Source: Erigeron canadensis (taxonomy: Eukaryota; Streptophyta; Magnoliopsida; Asterales; Asteraceae). From it: a stretch of 64,000 nucleotides of DNA. The translations under genes and the position numbers were made by a program. Positions 1 through 12,339 of this stretch are shown here, in pieces. The notes under the pieces are model-generated. The model did not search any database, was not told where the DNA came from, and saw nothing but the letters and a program-made list of their open reading frames with translations. Each line of letters opens with the position of its first letter. Position 1 is the first letter of the stretch. The stretch spans positions 42,084,213 through 42,148,212 of the forward strand of contig NC_057761.1 in NCBI RefSeq assembly GCF_010389155.1, in the 5' to 3' direction.

Positions 1-720
1 AAAGCATATATAAAAATATTATTTCTAATAGTGTAAAATAAAAATGTAATACACTTTGTGTAACAATAAAGCAAATATAATGATAGTGACCTATTATAAT
101 TTTTTAATGGTCACATATCATTAAGTATGTCACAGTTTACAACTTTTGATTGACATAATATATTTTGTAGTATTTAAATATCGTTAAACATGTTACTGTA
201 AACAACTTTGATGAACATATTTTTAAAAAATATATCAATATAAAACTCAGTGTTGGTATATAGATCAATTTTTTACTACTCAATATATTAAAATTTTAAC
301 TATAATAAGTTAACATTTAATATTGATAACATCGTAAGCTTCATGTATTAAACACGGGCCTAAAATCTAGTTTAATAATAAAGTTTAGCTTTGTTTTTTT
401 AAAGCATCTTATGATGAAAATTTTTGGATTATTTTTCAAATTCAAAATTATAAAGGAAATACTATAAAAAAAATAAACACCACCACAACGATATTTTTTT
501 ATTTTTATATACCCGTAAATTTAAATTTTATTTTTTTTTAGTTTACAATTAGCTTAACATTAGTTTTTTACAATAATCTTTACGGATATAGTATTGGTTT
601 AGGATTTTCATTTTATTAGAAGTTAAATTTACTAATAAAGTTGTGATCTTGTCATTTAGTTTAGTTTAAATTAAGGGTTAAGATTCAAGTGTAGTTTTTG
701 TATATTGACTATTAATTTTA
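1..720. other. AT-rich intergenic sequence
   Basis: No gene, RNA or convincing repeat boundary is visible here. The stretch is very AT-rich with homopolymer runs and no open frame of useful length. It ends at the miniature element that starts at 721. Confidence 0.6.
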
Positions 721-884
721 GGGAAATGATAATCTCTTATCAAATTAGCTTAAAAATCCTCCTAACTATTGGATGATGATATGTGGAAAAATTAAAGGGG
801 CAAGATTAAAAAAAAGAGAATTAGTGGATACCACATAACTTTTAAAGTGTTAGGAGGATTTTTAGGGAGGATTAATCATTTTCC
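721..884. mobile_element. 164-bp MITE, Tourist/PIF-Harbinger-like (copy 1)
   Basis: The two ends are imperfect inverted repeats: the left reads GGGAAATGAT then AAAAATCCTCCTAAC, and the right ends GTTAGGAGGATTTTTA then ATCATTTTCC. TTA is present on both outer sides (718-720 and 885-887), which fits the 3-bp target duplication of PIF/Harbinger elements. A second copy of the same family lies at 25727-25905. There is no coding capacity, so it is non-autonomous. Confidence 0.65.
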
Positions 885-1063
885 TTATGGATAGATTATA
901 TTGTACGTGCCTTGATCATATATGCCTGAGTTATCAATTCTCCGGCGATTAGTTTTTAAATCACAGGTAAAATAGTAAGTGTAAATATACATAGGTAATC
1001 CGTATATTAAAAGTAATATCTATATGTAATAGACGGATCGATTAGGGTGGAATACAATTCGAT

Positions 1064-2285
1064 ATGGCTGCGGCAGCTGGTGATATTGATTATGATATGA
1101 CGGAGCAAATCCTCATACGATCGGATGCGGAAGATCTGAAGAGAAGCAAAGGCGTTTGTAAGTCATGGTATTCTTTAATCTCAACTCCTTGTTTTGTTGG
1201 ATCTTACGTAAAACGTAGTTACAACTTACAACAACAAAGGTCCTCAGGGGAAAGGCATGAATAACTGTTTTCTAGCTAAAAATAGGTTGTTTGTGGTTGG
1301 TTCTGCCAATGGTCTTGTATGTGTCTCTCCTACAGGTTTTCAACTTTTAGTCGTCAATCCATGTACTACACAGGCCATTAAAATACTTGAACCCCCACCC
1401 GAACCGCTTTCTGAGAGGGGGCTTCAGGTATGATTCATTCAATAATGACTACAAGATTGTAATAAGCGAGTCTTTACACGTTTTTATGTTCTTTCACTAA
1501 AAACATGTTTTTGGAAGTTCATTGGAGAATATGAGTATGTATACCGTTTGTGCACTACTGTTTCCAGCATCTTTTGTGATGGTGCACTCCACTGGCATAT
1601 GGAGAATTATCAGACTGTCATTCTCAATCTGAACATGGTACTTACTACACCCTGGGGGTCATGGAAGAATCTCTATTGAATCACCGTTCACCAAGATCAT
1701 GTGGGTATTGAGAAGCGACAATACTAATCGTGGAAAAAATCTTGGGTATTGTTGCCGGTGGATAATTATGTGATCAACTATGACGCTGTATACCTCATGA
1801 ACGATGATGATTACTCTATCGATCATGATACACTTCATGTTTTGTCCAACACTCGTGAATATATATCTGCTCCTATATATGTGAGGATTCCTGTATCTCC
1901 CCATGTCAACACTTTTTTTAGTGCTAAATCTGTAGTTATTTCAAGCTGGCATGACAAAGAAGAAAAATGTTATAATAAGGTGGGTTAAGGATCTTGTTAT
2001 GTCATGCTTCTTTTCTTTTATTACATAGTATTCGATTAAAGATTTAACTGCTTCATATTTATTCTCGTATCACTTTTCATCGTAATAAAAATATATCACC
2101 TTTATATTGAGCACTGTTCTTAATCGAGCCGGTTGTTTTACTAACTTCTTGTTCTTATTTCTCAGTTAATCAAAGGATCATCACGTCGTCGCCAAAGGAA
2201 TAAGAAAAAAAAAACATGGCTTGGGTGTATGACCTTTTTGCTTCTTCTTCAACACTACGTTACTGCAAATCTATTTTCAAGTAGT
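1064..2285 (+). pseudogene. F-box protein pseudogene (F-box plus F-box-associated region)
   Basis: The first frame (1064-1264) encodes a degenerate F-box with KGVCKSWYSLISTPCF, the typical second half of plant F-boxes that bind SKP1. It stops at 1262-1264. The protein resumes in a second frame from 1257 (GSANGLVCVS, VVNPCT) until about 1433. A third frame near 1424-1495 gives GGFRYDSFNNDYKIV, and later frames give DGALHWH (about 1580) and LPVDNYVINYDAVYLMND (1749 onward). These are the normal successive blocks of the F-box-associated domain, so the order is right but at least three frameshifts break it. A GT donor follows codon AAG near 1980, and a short lysine-rich last exon may start near 2166. 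I call it a pseudogene; sequencing error cannot explain so many breaks. Confidence 0.75.
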
Positions 2286-2289
2286 TTCT

Positions 2290-3470
2290 AGTATCTTGTG
2301 TTTGTTAGATTTCAGTAAATCGGGTTTGATGGTTCTGTTAACCAGGCTCTAAACTCTTGTTTATTATGTTTGAGATTGTAGTAGAGCCTTTTTATTTTAT
2401 AATATGGCATTTCATTGTTTCAAGAAAAAACCAGATTCCTTTTCTTTTTCTATCAATGTTGCTCAATTAGAATCCTTTCATTAAAACATCAGATAGATCA
2501 GGAAATATTTTAAAAATATGTGAAGGGGCAAACAGGTTGAAAGACACCCAGTGTGTATTTTTAGTGTATAAAACCTCCTAAACCCCCTAATGCCTGAACT
2601 TGTTCAAGTTTAATATATTGTCAGCCAAAGATGGATCATTTAAATCCTAAATAAGTCAATAGTAGCATTAGCAGAATGGCAGTAACATACTTTACAGCCT
2701 GTATATATATACATATGATAATTACCATTGACGTTTATACAAAGATGCAAGTTATGTTCTTTTCAAGAACTTCAATCTCTGCCTTGAGCTTTGAGGATTC
2801 AAGACTCCAACTAGCTAGCTGTGCACATACTTTCAGTAGATCAACGGTTCAACATAAATCTTATCACAATTTTATAGCATATGGAAGTTAACATTAGACC
2901 CAAAACTAGTCTACTCCAATTTGTAAGAAAAATCTTATGAATCCAGTGTGTTGTCAAACCTTTCAAAATGCTGAATCCTGTGTATGGTTGCTGATCTTAA
3001 CGCCTAGACTACCGATTAACGATGGTATCAAGTAATCAAGAACTTCTATACTTGTTGGACTAATGTTACCGAGAATAATAGCTAAAGTTGAAAGGGTTAT
3101 TTCCAGCACTAAATATATCAGGGAAATATGCAACAATGATGAGGACTGGGGACTAAGGTAATAGGAATATGTTGGGTCTTGGGTGATATCATGATACTTT
3201 ACATAACAGAAAGGCTTCATGCATGTCCGCTAAAACAAAAATGTATGCAGAACTTACCTTGTATACTTCAGTTATAGGAATATGTTTGAACCATGATCTT
3301 CTCTCTAAGAGGCCAAAACCTCTGGTAAGTGGCCTAACCTGCATTGGACATAAAGTAAAAAATAGACATACTTTCCACTGTTTTCACTTTTTTTCTTTCA
3401 TATCTCCTAAACTTTAAAAAAATATAATATGATTTATAAAACAGCTATATAACCGTTCAGAAAAGTGTTA
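2290..3470. other. Intergenic stretch, no recognised gene
   Basis: Open frames of 70-85 codons occur on both strands (for example 2963-3220 minus) but none shows a domain, and base use does not differ from the background. A TA-rich patch lies near 2703-2716. I see no supported feature. Confidence 0.4.
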
Positions 3471-3900
3471 ATCAATATTCTCAATTTGGTAACGCTTGAA
3501 TGGGTAGTATGGGCACCACTCAAACACGTCAGTCTCTCGGTGCTTCACCAAACCAACCTCACCGAAGAACTGTGCCGACGGTTCTCCATATCGACGCCAC
3601 CGTTGGCACGGGTCTAAGCAATAAGCTATTTTAGCCAACCTATAACCATCAGCTCACTGCCTCACCCATAACAACATAGACCCGTAACCCAAATAACGCA
3701 TCGGCAACAATAAAAGTTATAAAACCTATCCAGCTACTACAGCCCACTGATACTTCATAGTAACAATGTAACATGAACTCTACAAGAAAAGTCAATAAAG
3801 TCGACAATATTTCAGCAGGTAGGATTTCTTCCCTTTTTGAACTCCATCCATAGACTGCGGATTGAGTGATTTTGATTGACAGTCTTAAAACAGGTTGCAC
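3470..3900 (-). pseudogene. Unassigned coding-like remnant
   Basis: On the minus strand, a frame from about 3900 to 3649 encodes a hydrophobic segment (LLTFLVEFMLHCYYEV, then GFITFIVADALFGLRVYVV). One base out of frame it continues from about 3650 to a stop near 3471 with a polar, aromatic- and charge-rich tail containing ADGYRLAKIAYCLDPC, QRWRRYGEPSAQFFGEVG and FEWCPYYPFKRY. The mixed composition (many W, C, R, Y) is unlike random AT-rich frames, which suggests a degraded exon or retrocopy. I cannot name the family. The frame change sits around GTGAGCTGATGG near 3650, where a GT could also be a splice donor. Confidence 0.35.
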
Positions 3901-4606
3901 AAGTCGTCTTAATGCCTAACCCGAATGAAGAACCTATCTCAACATTCATGCTTCTTTTCTTTTCTTTTTTACTTTTCTTTCAAAACTGCCAATTAACCTG
4001 GTCCATTGGAGACACAGTGATTATTTAAGAAATCCCAACTAAACAAAAGCATGGAAGGGAGGTACAATGAGACATGAAAATATGTGTTGAAGTTGTGAGG
4101 AGAAAACGAAACCAACTAGTATAGCATACGAATTAAAAAAGCAATTTCATCCCATAACTATGATCACCAGGGAACCACTTGCTACCATTTTCCAATCTTT
4201 GGGTGACGTTTACATATTTAAAGGTACACCTTGACCTTTTTAACTTCAATCTAATGCTAAACAACCATCATTCCACAGTCACAGGATTAATTTTGGCTCA
4301 TTTTCACATATAAAATCGGTTCCAAAACAAGAAGAAATAAGAAAGATATAGTAAGTAGCCTGACGGCAATCATAGAACTTCATTTAGGTGCTTCATAAGC
4401 GATAAAAAGAAGATATGAATAATTTAATCCCCATTAGAAGTGTATACATTGACATATGATCCTAACTGATGCCCAGATCGCTACTATAATCATCTCAACC
4501 CTTGTTCAGAATCAATATTTAAACTAAAATACAACAAGACACATAAGTTAAAGAACAACTGCCACTAGGAAGTAATCCTAGAAAACCATTCAATCTGTAC
4601 TTCAGT
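3901..4606. other. Downstream flank of the cis-prenyltransferase gene
   Basis: AT-rich sequence that presumably holds the 3' untranslated region of the minus-strand gene ending at 4607. No additional coding exon or repeat boundary is recognised. Confidence 0.4.
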
Positions 4607-5425
4607 TCATGTCTGCTTCTGTTTGCTTAAATAATATAAATGATACTGGAAGTCCAAGATTGCCCGAACCAGGTGCCGGAAACCAATCTCAGGCCACAAA
4701 ACAGATGGTGAATACAAGAGACAGTTAGTGCTCTGCCACAAAAGAAAATTGCTCAAACGGGTCTCACCAGATGTACGGATTATAATATCAGGGTCAGGTA
4801 CGACTGACATGTACATATGCCTTTCAATATCTAACACATCAATGATATTCTTTTCCTGTTTTGTATCACTCGATACTTTATTATCATCCCATTTTTCATC
4901 ACAAGATTCTTGAACAGCATGCAAAATCTCATCACTGGAAGTATATGCAATACATATTGAAAGAACAGCTTTTGAGTTCTTTGCAGTTGCATCCATAGCC
5001 CTTTCTGCAGCCAACCTTACAGGTTGGCTTAATAATTCAAGGTTTCCAATAAAGTAAACCCGAACTCCATACTGGTTAACCAAACTCTCTTCTTTTACCA
5101 ACCCTTTGATCTTTTCCTCCATCAAGTCCATTAAAGATTGCACTTCTTCAGGACTTCTTTTAAAATTTTCTATGCTAAACGCATAAATCGTCACATACTT
5201 TACCCCCAACTCATAACAATATCTAAGCATTGACATTAATGAAGAAAATCCAACCCTGTGTCCCCCACCATCAATCAAATTATGCTGCTTAGAGTATCTT
5301 CTATTACCATCCATAATAAAAGCAATGTGATTAGGTAATGCAGCTACAGAAAGAATGCAAAAAACACATTTCCTTGCAAAACTACCTAAATTCTCATATA
5401 CTTTACTTCTTTGTTTAGCATCCAT
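4607..5425 (-). CDS. Cis-prenyltransferase (dehydrodolichyl diphosphate synthase-like)
   Basis: Encodes a 272-residue UPP-synthase-family enzyme that adds isopentenyl diphosphate units in cis to an allylic primer, giving polyprenyl/dolichyl diphosphates, in plants usually at the ER or in plastids. The family signature is intact: HIAFIMDGNRRYSK with the catalytic Asp at residue 39, GHRVGF, YVTIYAFSIENFKR, and near the end PDIIIRTSGETRLSNFLLWQS followed by WPEIGFRHLVRAILDFQ. There is no intron in the coding region. The open frame extends four codons further upstream only through a TTG; I take the ATG at 5425, which is the first in-frame ATG. Length is typical of cytosolic/ER members, and no obvious plastid transit peptide precedes the domain. 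A leader intron is predicted upstream. Confidence 0.92.
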   Translation of the reverse strand: MDAKQRSKVYENLGSFARKCVFCILSVAALPNHIAFIMDGNRRYSKQHNLIDGGGHRVGFSSLMSMLRYCYELGVKYVTIYAFSIENFKRSPEEVQSLMDLMEEKIKGLVKEESLVNQYGVRVYFIGNLELLSQPVRLAAERAMDATAKNSKAVLSICIAYTSSDEILHAVQESCDEKWDDNKVSSDTKQEKNIIDVLDIERHMYMSVVPDPDIIIRTSGETRLSNFLLWQSTNCLLYSPSVLWPEIGFRHLVRAILDFQYHLYYLSKQKQT

Positions 5426-6160
5426 ACCGAAAGCCAAAAGCCGTGTACTCTATTAGACCTGCTAGTTTAGAGAGCAATTGAATTAGTTAAACCACAAGGG
5501 AAACATGAACAAGAATATAAAAATCACAAAACTTTAGAGCTTAACACACAAAGGGTGTTTGAAAAATCAATAAGGGATAATCATCATAATCTGATAATCA
5601 TTTGAGAATGTATTCAATCGGTAAATTGTCAATATCAAACTTTCATAAACTTCTCCGGTGACAGACACTTTTCCGGACAAGACATCTATATAAGTTGCCA
5701 CATGGCATCCAATTAGTGGAAAGATACATACAATAACAATATTTGGAAGCCTGATACATCATATATAGACATATATAAAGTCAAATAAGCTAATCCAAAC
5801 AGCCTCTACTGTCATATTCATAATCATTGTTTATTCATGCAATCCCCTAACAAAGTATACTTACACAGTTAGAATGTAAATCTAGTAAAGCTTCTAGCTT
5901 TCTTTCTAATTAGCAAGAAATATTAAAAAGATTACATCTTTTTTTGCTAAAAATAATTCCCATTAAAGTTCATATTACACTATATTTAGATATTTAGATT
6001 TGATGATTAGAATATATATATATATATATGTGAAAAAAAAAAACAAGTGTGATAAAGTAATTCGAACCTGGCGGGATCAGGAGGAATGAGGACGACGGCG
6101 ATCGGGTTTTGCTGCCGGCGATTGATGATTAAATTTGTCGGCCAAGAGAATTTGGGGGTT
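5426..6160 (-). other. 5' leader and leader intron of the cis-prenyltransferase
   Basis: On the minus strand, a GC-richer block (about 6068-6135) ends in CCCGCCAG followed by GTTCG, a plausible donor at 6067. A matching acceptor CTAGCAG precedes 5458, which would put a roughly 609-bp intron in the 5' untranslated region. A TA dinucleotide run sits at about 6016-6031 inside it. This is inference from splice motifs only. Confidence 0.45.
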
Positions 6161-7125
6161 TATTGCAAGTCCCTGGAATGATTAATGTTATGTACTTTTC
6201 TAACTAGTTGTTCTTATTTATTGTAGGAAAATAGCTGTATTTAATTTGCATAAAATAATTTGTACTTTCCATATTAAAAGTCTATTATCTGATTTTCATA
6301 GTAAATGTGTAAATAATTTATGTACCTTAAACACAGCTTTAAAGGCTGTATTTAGCAAACCTCGTTCTATTTTAGTTAATTAATTTCATTAGTACTTTTT
6401 AAAAGTTTGGTGTGGTATTTGATTGATTGTACTATTATTTTGGAAAGGAAATAGGTTTATTAGACGCACTCCAAAGTCCAAACATGTCACGATCGGCTCT
6501 CCTTTTATAATGTGAAAAAAAGTGGGCGTCAATTGCTATTTGCTCTATGGTTGCGTGATGTGTCTATGTTGATGTTCGGAATTTGAACTCGACATGTTGT
6601 GTTATTTCTGGTAAATACTAACATTACCTATTGTTAATAAATTTAGTTATAAGCCATTGATATTTGTATTTTCATTCTCTAAGTTGGTTTGTTTATGTGA
6701 ATTTAAAATATCTATAAAACAATGGTAGTTTTATTGCTAATAATTTATTTTGATGATAAATAGTTATTTAGTTTAGGATTCAAATTACCTATATAAACAT
6801 ACTTCAGAGTTCAGAAGAGTATGATATCTCACGTTGAAGATTCTTAAAAAACAATGCGACGTTATTTGTGAGTAATGCTCGTGGTGATGGCGTGTATATG
6901 TTTATGTATAGGAGGAGAAGTCGGAAGGGTATATCGAAGAAAAGATGATTTGAATAAAGGTTTTTATTAATAGAGGGTATTACTGAGATTATTAATAAGA
7001 ATGTTTTTTAAAAATAAATAATATTTAAATAAGAATTGCTGAGATTATTACTTAATTCTTTTTTTTTTATAAAAGAGTTTGAATCTAGAATGATTTGAAG
7101 GGATGAAAACCAAAATTAATACAGT
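6161..7125. other. Intergenic stretch
   Basis: AT-rich with short repeats. No coding frame, RNA gene or clear element ends are seen. Confidence 0.4.
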
Positions 7126-8202
7126 ATTAGAGTTAAATGCAAGAATGGTCTCCATGGTTTGTCACTTTTTGCAATGACAGTCTCTTTCTTGATTTTTTTG
7201 CAATCATGGTCCCTGAAGATATGTTTCAGTTGCAATGGTGGTCCCTCACTAACAAAACCGTTAGTTAATGTCGTTAAGTTTCTCATGTGGGTAGTACATA
7301 AGAGGTATTAATGTGTTTCTTCCTACATAAACAGATGGGTGTTCAAAAGTATCCGTATCTGAACCATCATCCCAAAATTCGATCCGATTTTCTTTGAAAA
7401 GTTGGATACAATAAATTTTGGATTCAAATTCGGATAGTGATTTTTGAAAAGATCTAGAACTTTTTTTTTTGGTTAAATTTCAATATCATTTTTAAAAAAA
7501 TCGAAAATATCAAAAGATATCGAAAAATGCTAGTTTCAATATCCGAAAGTATTCAAAACGTTAGTCTCAATATCTAAAAATATGAAAATATCTATGTTAT
7601 TTTTTTTTCCTTCTAAAATTCAGATACCCGAGATATTTTTTTATTAGGATACTTAATTTTTTTTTCTAAAATTCGGCTATCCGAATTTCGGATATTAAAA
7701 GTTTCAGATATTAAAAATTTCGGATAATGGATTTAAATATTCGAAATATCTAAAATTTTCAAGATAAGATAGGCATAATATCCCTTTTGGATATCCAAAA
7801 TTTGATCTAGAAATTTAGGATATCCAAAAGTCGAATATCCGACTTTTGGATATTCGAATAACCGAAGTTTTCAAAAATCTTTACATAAATCTAAATCCAA
7901 ATCCGAACCAAACTTGAATATCCGACATTTCAAATAATACCGGATTAGATTTTTAAATAACGTGTTTGGGTACAAATATTTTTGAACACCCCTATGTTTG
8001 TGTAGGTGGAATGACATTAATACCCCTCATGTGTTACTCACATGGGAAACTTAACGACACTAACTAATGATTTCGTTAGTGAGGGACCACCATTGCAATC
8101 GAAACATATCTTCAGGGAGCACGGTTGCAAAAAAATCAAGAGAGAGACTGCCGTTACAAAAAGTGACAAACCACGGAAACCATTCTTGCATTTAACTCTA
8201 AT
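7126..8202. repeat. Long foldback transposable element with nested inner element
   Basis: Two arms of about 205 bp (7126-7332 and 7993-8202) are inverted copies of each other. The left arm begins ATTAGAGTTAAATGC and the right ends GCATTTAACTCTAAT. The arms hold no genes. Between them, 7337-7991 is a second structure with its own inverted ends (GGGTGTTCAAAAG and TTTTGAACACCC) and an interior of iterated GATATCCGAA-type words. I found no clean target-site duplication for either layer. Long inverted arms without coding capacity suggest a non-autonomous Mutator-like or foldback element carrying a hAT-like insertion; the class is uncertain. Confidence 0.65.
7337..7991. mobile_element. Inner nested inverted-repeat element
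   Basis: It starts GGGTGTTCAAAAGTATCC and ends with the inverted counterpart AAATATTTTTGAACACCC. The interior is full of short words such as CCGAAATTT and GGATATCC on both strands, so single-stranded copies would fold extensively. No open frame of note. Confidence 0.5.
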
Positions 8203-8456
8203 TCTTACTAACACCACGTAATGAAGGCACTTGACCAAACTTGATTTAAAAACAAGAAAGCTCTTAAAGAAAAGGAAAGAAAAAACCTCTAAACTTTATT
8301 ACTATTATTAGATAGATTAGACTTTTATGATCTCAAATGACCACTAAACACAAGATAAGACATAAAACATAAACATAAATTATTTCTTATTTTTGGTAAG
8401 ATTTTTCATCAAATGCCAAGAGCAAACCAAGAGTTTTCTAATAGCCTTGTGATGTC

Positions 8457-11371
8457 TCAGCTTTCTGAAATCCTTGAATCTGCATATAAAGCAGCAGTGT
8501 AGTCACCAAAAGCGTTGTTGCTGTTGACATACTCACCGTATAAACTAGCTTTGTAACGTGCTGGTTCCGATTCATTAACCAAAACCTTTGCTGGTTCAAT
8601 AAGACAATTGGTAGACGGGTTCACATGGATCGCAATGCTTATTCTAGCTTTAGTACTATTCAATACCCGATGCTCAATACTTTTCAACTTTCCATTGCTG
8701 ATAATCTGTGCTCAACAAAATTTCATATCATCTTCTGTTAATGCTCTAAACACACCACAAGATATTACTTATCAATCATGAACGCATGCAATTTAACCAA
8801 AATATAGTATAAACGTAATTACCACCATTTTGCCATTTTAATTAGCCAAACGTTTGATAATAACCACAAAGTTTTATTATTTTAAGCTAACAAAATGATA
8901 ATCCGAAGACTTTTTGACATATATGGTTAATTTTGTATATGAAATTATTGGTCTAATTTGTTTTTAGCATTACTAGATTGATTTATATTATCCTCACGAA
9001 TATCCTTAGCTTATTTGTTATTGTTAAAAAAAAATATACTCATAAGTTTCAAAATTTTTAATTAAAAAGCTCAAAACTAGTATTGATGTTGCGATTAGAT
9101 ATGACTTGCCAGGTTGTAAGTTTGAAGATTGCCTTAATGATGAAAATAAAGTTGATTACCTCTATATATGTACACTCAAATCTTTAAGGAAAAGACTAAT
9201 TTAGCATACCTCAAGTTGGTTACCAATGTTAACAACAAAAGAATTCTGAGTGGTTCCAACATTGACCCATTGACCATCCTTCAAAATTTGGAGACCAGTT
9301 GAATCGCTTTGATACAATATGGTTATGAGGCTAGGATCTTTGTGTGCTGGTAATCCGATGGTTAGACTTGGGTCTGGACATGGTGGATAAAAGTTTGATG
9401 CCAATAGTTTAACTTCACTTGTATCTTTAATGTATTCTGGCTCGAGTCCCAGTCCTTCAGCAATCATCTCTAAAATGTTTTCACTCAATTTCTGTATCTC
9501 TTGTAAGTAAGATTGAATTACCTCCCTACATGTAACTTTTGATTAGGATAATTTTATTTGAAGCAGATAATAAAATTTCGACCCATATATTTGTGTATAA
9601 AGACAAATTAAGTTATGTTTGACCTCAAATGGTCAAATAAAAAAGATTTAAACTATGGATTGTTTACTTTTTGTTTTGTCCTAATGTAAGGAATGAACTT
9701 CAAAAAATATCATTTGTAGGTGACATAAATGCAAGTTTTGTTCTAATGCAAGTAAAGAACTTATTTTATTTTTTGTTTTTGACCAATATATAAGTAACAT
9801 AAGCTGAAATTTTGTTTCAATTTAAACAAAAAAAGGCTTACATGAATTATCTGTGTGGACCAATCATTTAGCGACACATCATCATTAAAAGTTACACATC
9901 AGATATTGTATGTTGAACCAGGTGAAAATAATTATCCAGATTTGAAGGGGTTAAACGACTTCAAATATTTCCAATCTACTTCTTGTTGGCGATAAGGAAT
10001 GACTTTTCATAACCTCGTACTGGATTTAATAGTATAGAATACAACATGATATCATCAATATCCTTATGTAAAAATAAAAATGTTCGGATGAATTAAAAAT
10101 TGTATTAATAAATGAATTCATCAACAAAAATGTAGGTTGTATATTAATTTATAATGACTTTACGTATTTATAACTATCTTGAATGAAACTTCCTTTAATT
10201 TTTATGGATGATTTTTTGAAAATTAAGCCTTTTAAAAATTAAAAAAAAATAAATTATAATGTGTTATACATATGCTACATTTTAAATTTTTATTCACATT
10301 ATCAAATATGTTATTGTAATAATATGGTTACATTGAATATATTCATATATAATTTAAGACATCCACTGTTTCATTTTTTTTTTATATTTTTTAAAATAAG
10401 GAATAAAATATTAAAAAGTGAAAACGAATATGTGGATTAACCCAGTCCGTATATCTTTACTCTCTTACACTCTAAACCTTTATTTTAATAATTAACACTT
10501 TAAGCCCTTATCTTCTAAAAATTTTCACTATCACAATTACATCAACATACACCACTTAACACCGGCACCACCACCAATAGTACCATCGCCGACACCACTA
10601 GACCGTCTTCCCACCACCACCGTCGTATTGCACGGATACCATGATCGTTTTCTTTACTAAGAAAATTGACATGTTTCAATCTGACCCATTACATTTACCC
10701 AACCAACTCTGGCCCATAGATCTTTGCCAAATCCCAACTAAAAGTGATGTTTAAACTTTTAAGCAAGCTTGTATATACTGAAAATGGGAATATTGGAACT
10801 TACGAATATTTGGTCGGTTTTGGAGGCCATAACTTTATACATTCTTCCAAAGGATGACAAGGATGCTTAAGACTTTCCCTCCATAGATATACACCATCTT
10901 TCGTGCTATTGTCTTGGTGAGCCCAACCTTTTTTGTGAGACCCTCTTATTGCTTCTTTGGATGGCATTTCATGAAATTCCTTAAGAACATTCATTGCATC
11001 AACAATCGTCTTTATTGGGACGTCATGATTAATCACCTGGTTTAATTTATATTTTGTTATAATATACAATACAATACAATTTATATTTATATTCATTATA
11101 TAAAATTTAGAATACCACATGATGATAGATATAGAAAAACATGGATTATTTATTGTCCAAACTTATTAAATACCTTAAAAAAACCAAACTCTTGAGAAGC
11201 CATCAAGATTGCTTCAACTGCTTGCCTATGTTTTGCAAGATCTATAACAGGAACCGAATCACAAACCTGACCATCAATGTTTTGTGGTCTATCTTCTTTC
11301 GCTAATTTATACTTATCGGGCACGAGTTTAACATCGTACCACCTTGAATTTTTATCTTTCTTGATATCCAT
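8457..11371 (-). CDS. 2-oxoglutarate/Fe(II)-dependent dioxygenase, four exons
   Basis: Exons on the minus strand: 11371-11174, 11036-10804, 9525-9210 and 8705-8457, all with GT..AG junctions that keep frame, giving 331 residues. The N-terminal domain carries PVIDLAKHRQ and VINHDVP. The catalytic core has NFYPPCPDPSLTIGLPAHKD, with iron ligands H205 and D207, and a distal H261 in IEHRVLNS, followed by ARIS (R270-S272), the 2-oxoglutarate-binding RxS. The enzyme class oxidises small molecules in specialised or hormone metabolism in the cytosol. The pattern resembles the hyoscyamine-6-dioxygenase-like / DMR6-like branch, but the substrate cannot be read from sequence. The upstream in-frame TTG at 11389 is rejected in favour of the ATG at 11371. 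Intron 2 (1.28 kb) contains GCC/ACC-rich repeat sequence. Confidence 0.9.
10440..10650. repeat. Helitron-like repeat fragment in dioxygenase intron 2
   Basis: An AT-rich start is followed by a CACCACCACC-type stretch (about 10550-10620) and GTATTGCACGG. This layout recurs near 15330-15400, 23640-23720, 58115-58380 and 58715-58990, so it is a dispersed family. Exact ends are not clear in this copy. Confidence 0.35.
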
Positions 11372-11441
11372 ATATACACACCTCCTCAAGTAAGTTATTC
11401 ACTAGTGTGTTGTACAATGATGAGGGATCACGTATGTGTGA

Positions 11442-11449
11442 TATATATA
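11442..11449 (-). promoter_or_regulatory. Candidate TATA box of the dioxygenase gene
   Basis: TATATATA on the minus strand, about 70 bp upstream of the chosen ATG at 11371, a usual plant spacing. Confidence 0.4.
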
Positions 11450-12339
11450 GGGACGAAGTCAGAACTTTTTTCGTGTGAGGGTAAAGTTAAAAGTTTTTAT
11501 AATTATATTTATAGGAGTCATTTTTTAGAGAAAACTTTATTTTAAAAAATTGGTCTCTCACCTGAGAATTAGAAAAAGTTGACCCCTAAAATAATTTCGT
11601 GTGAGTGCCAATTATGAGAACATATATCTTTAATTTAAACATTGGTATTTGCAATTTTGGAGCATGTGGTGCCGGAATAGTTGCGTTATATTAAACAACA
11701 TAAAATAAGTTCATCGAGATCAATGATATACAATTTAGCCTCTACACAAATTTTTACCTAACTATTGTGAATACTATTATATAATAATTTGAAAAGAAAA
11801 TAACATTTTCACATACAGCTATACTATTTATCTATGATACATTTACTCAAACAAATAAAACACTTTCTCCAATTTCTTTTTTCCAGCTCTATTGAAAATC
11901 CAAATAACTCAAGATTTTTACTTTACCAATAAATGATTTTATAAATAAACTAATGCTTCCAACATAAGCTACATACTTCCAAAGAAGAGACTTATGACAA
12001 CAATAGTGACATGTGGATGTATTTTATGTTTACTTATATTTTTTAGGAATAAAATTACAAATATATGTTTAAAAAATTACATTGTACCAAAATTGGAATG
12101 GAGGCAGTTGCCCACACTGCCCCCATTGTAAAACCGTCAGTGTATATATATATAGGAAAATGCTAATGCATCCTCTTAGGGTTGTACGTGATAAGAAAAT
12201 TGTTTCTTCTATATCAAAGTTTACCTTTAAATTTTATGAAAAATATATAATTATTTAAAATGTTATAACAATCCTTTTTTATTTAATATAAAGATAAGAT
12301 GTTCAATAAAATTACAATTTTATTATTTGTGGTCAATAA
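11450..12339. other. Dioxygenase upstream region with probable element remnants
   Basis: AT-rich. Words such as GGGACGAAGTCAGAA (about 11451) and GCAGTTGCCCACACTGCCCCC (about 12106) look like ends of an old non-autonomous element, but they are not clear inverted repeats. No gene is seen. Confidence 0.3.

Noticed and set aside
5426..5437. Longer start for the cis-prenyltransferase
   Set aside because: The four extra codons begin with TTG, not ATG.
11372..11389. Longer start for the dioxygenase
   Set aside because: The extra codons begin with TTG; the ATG at 11371 is the first in frame.
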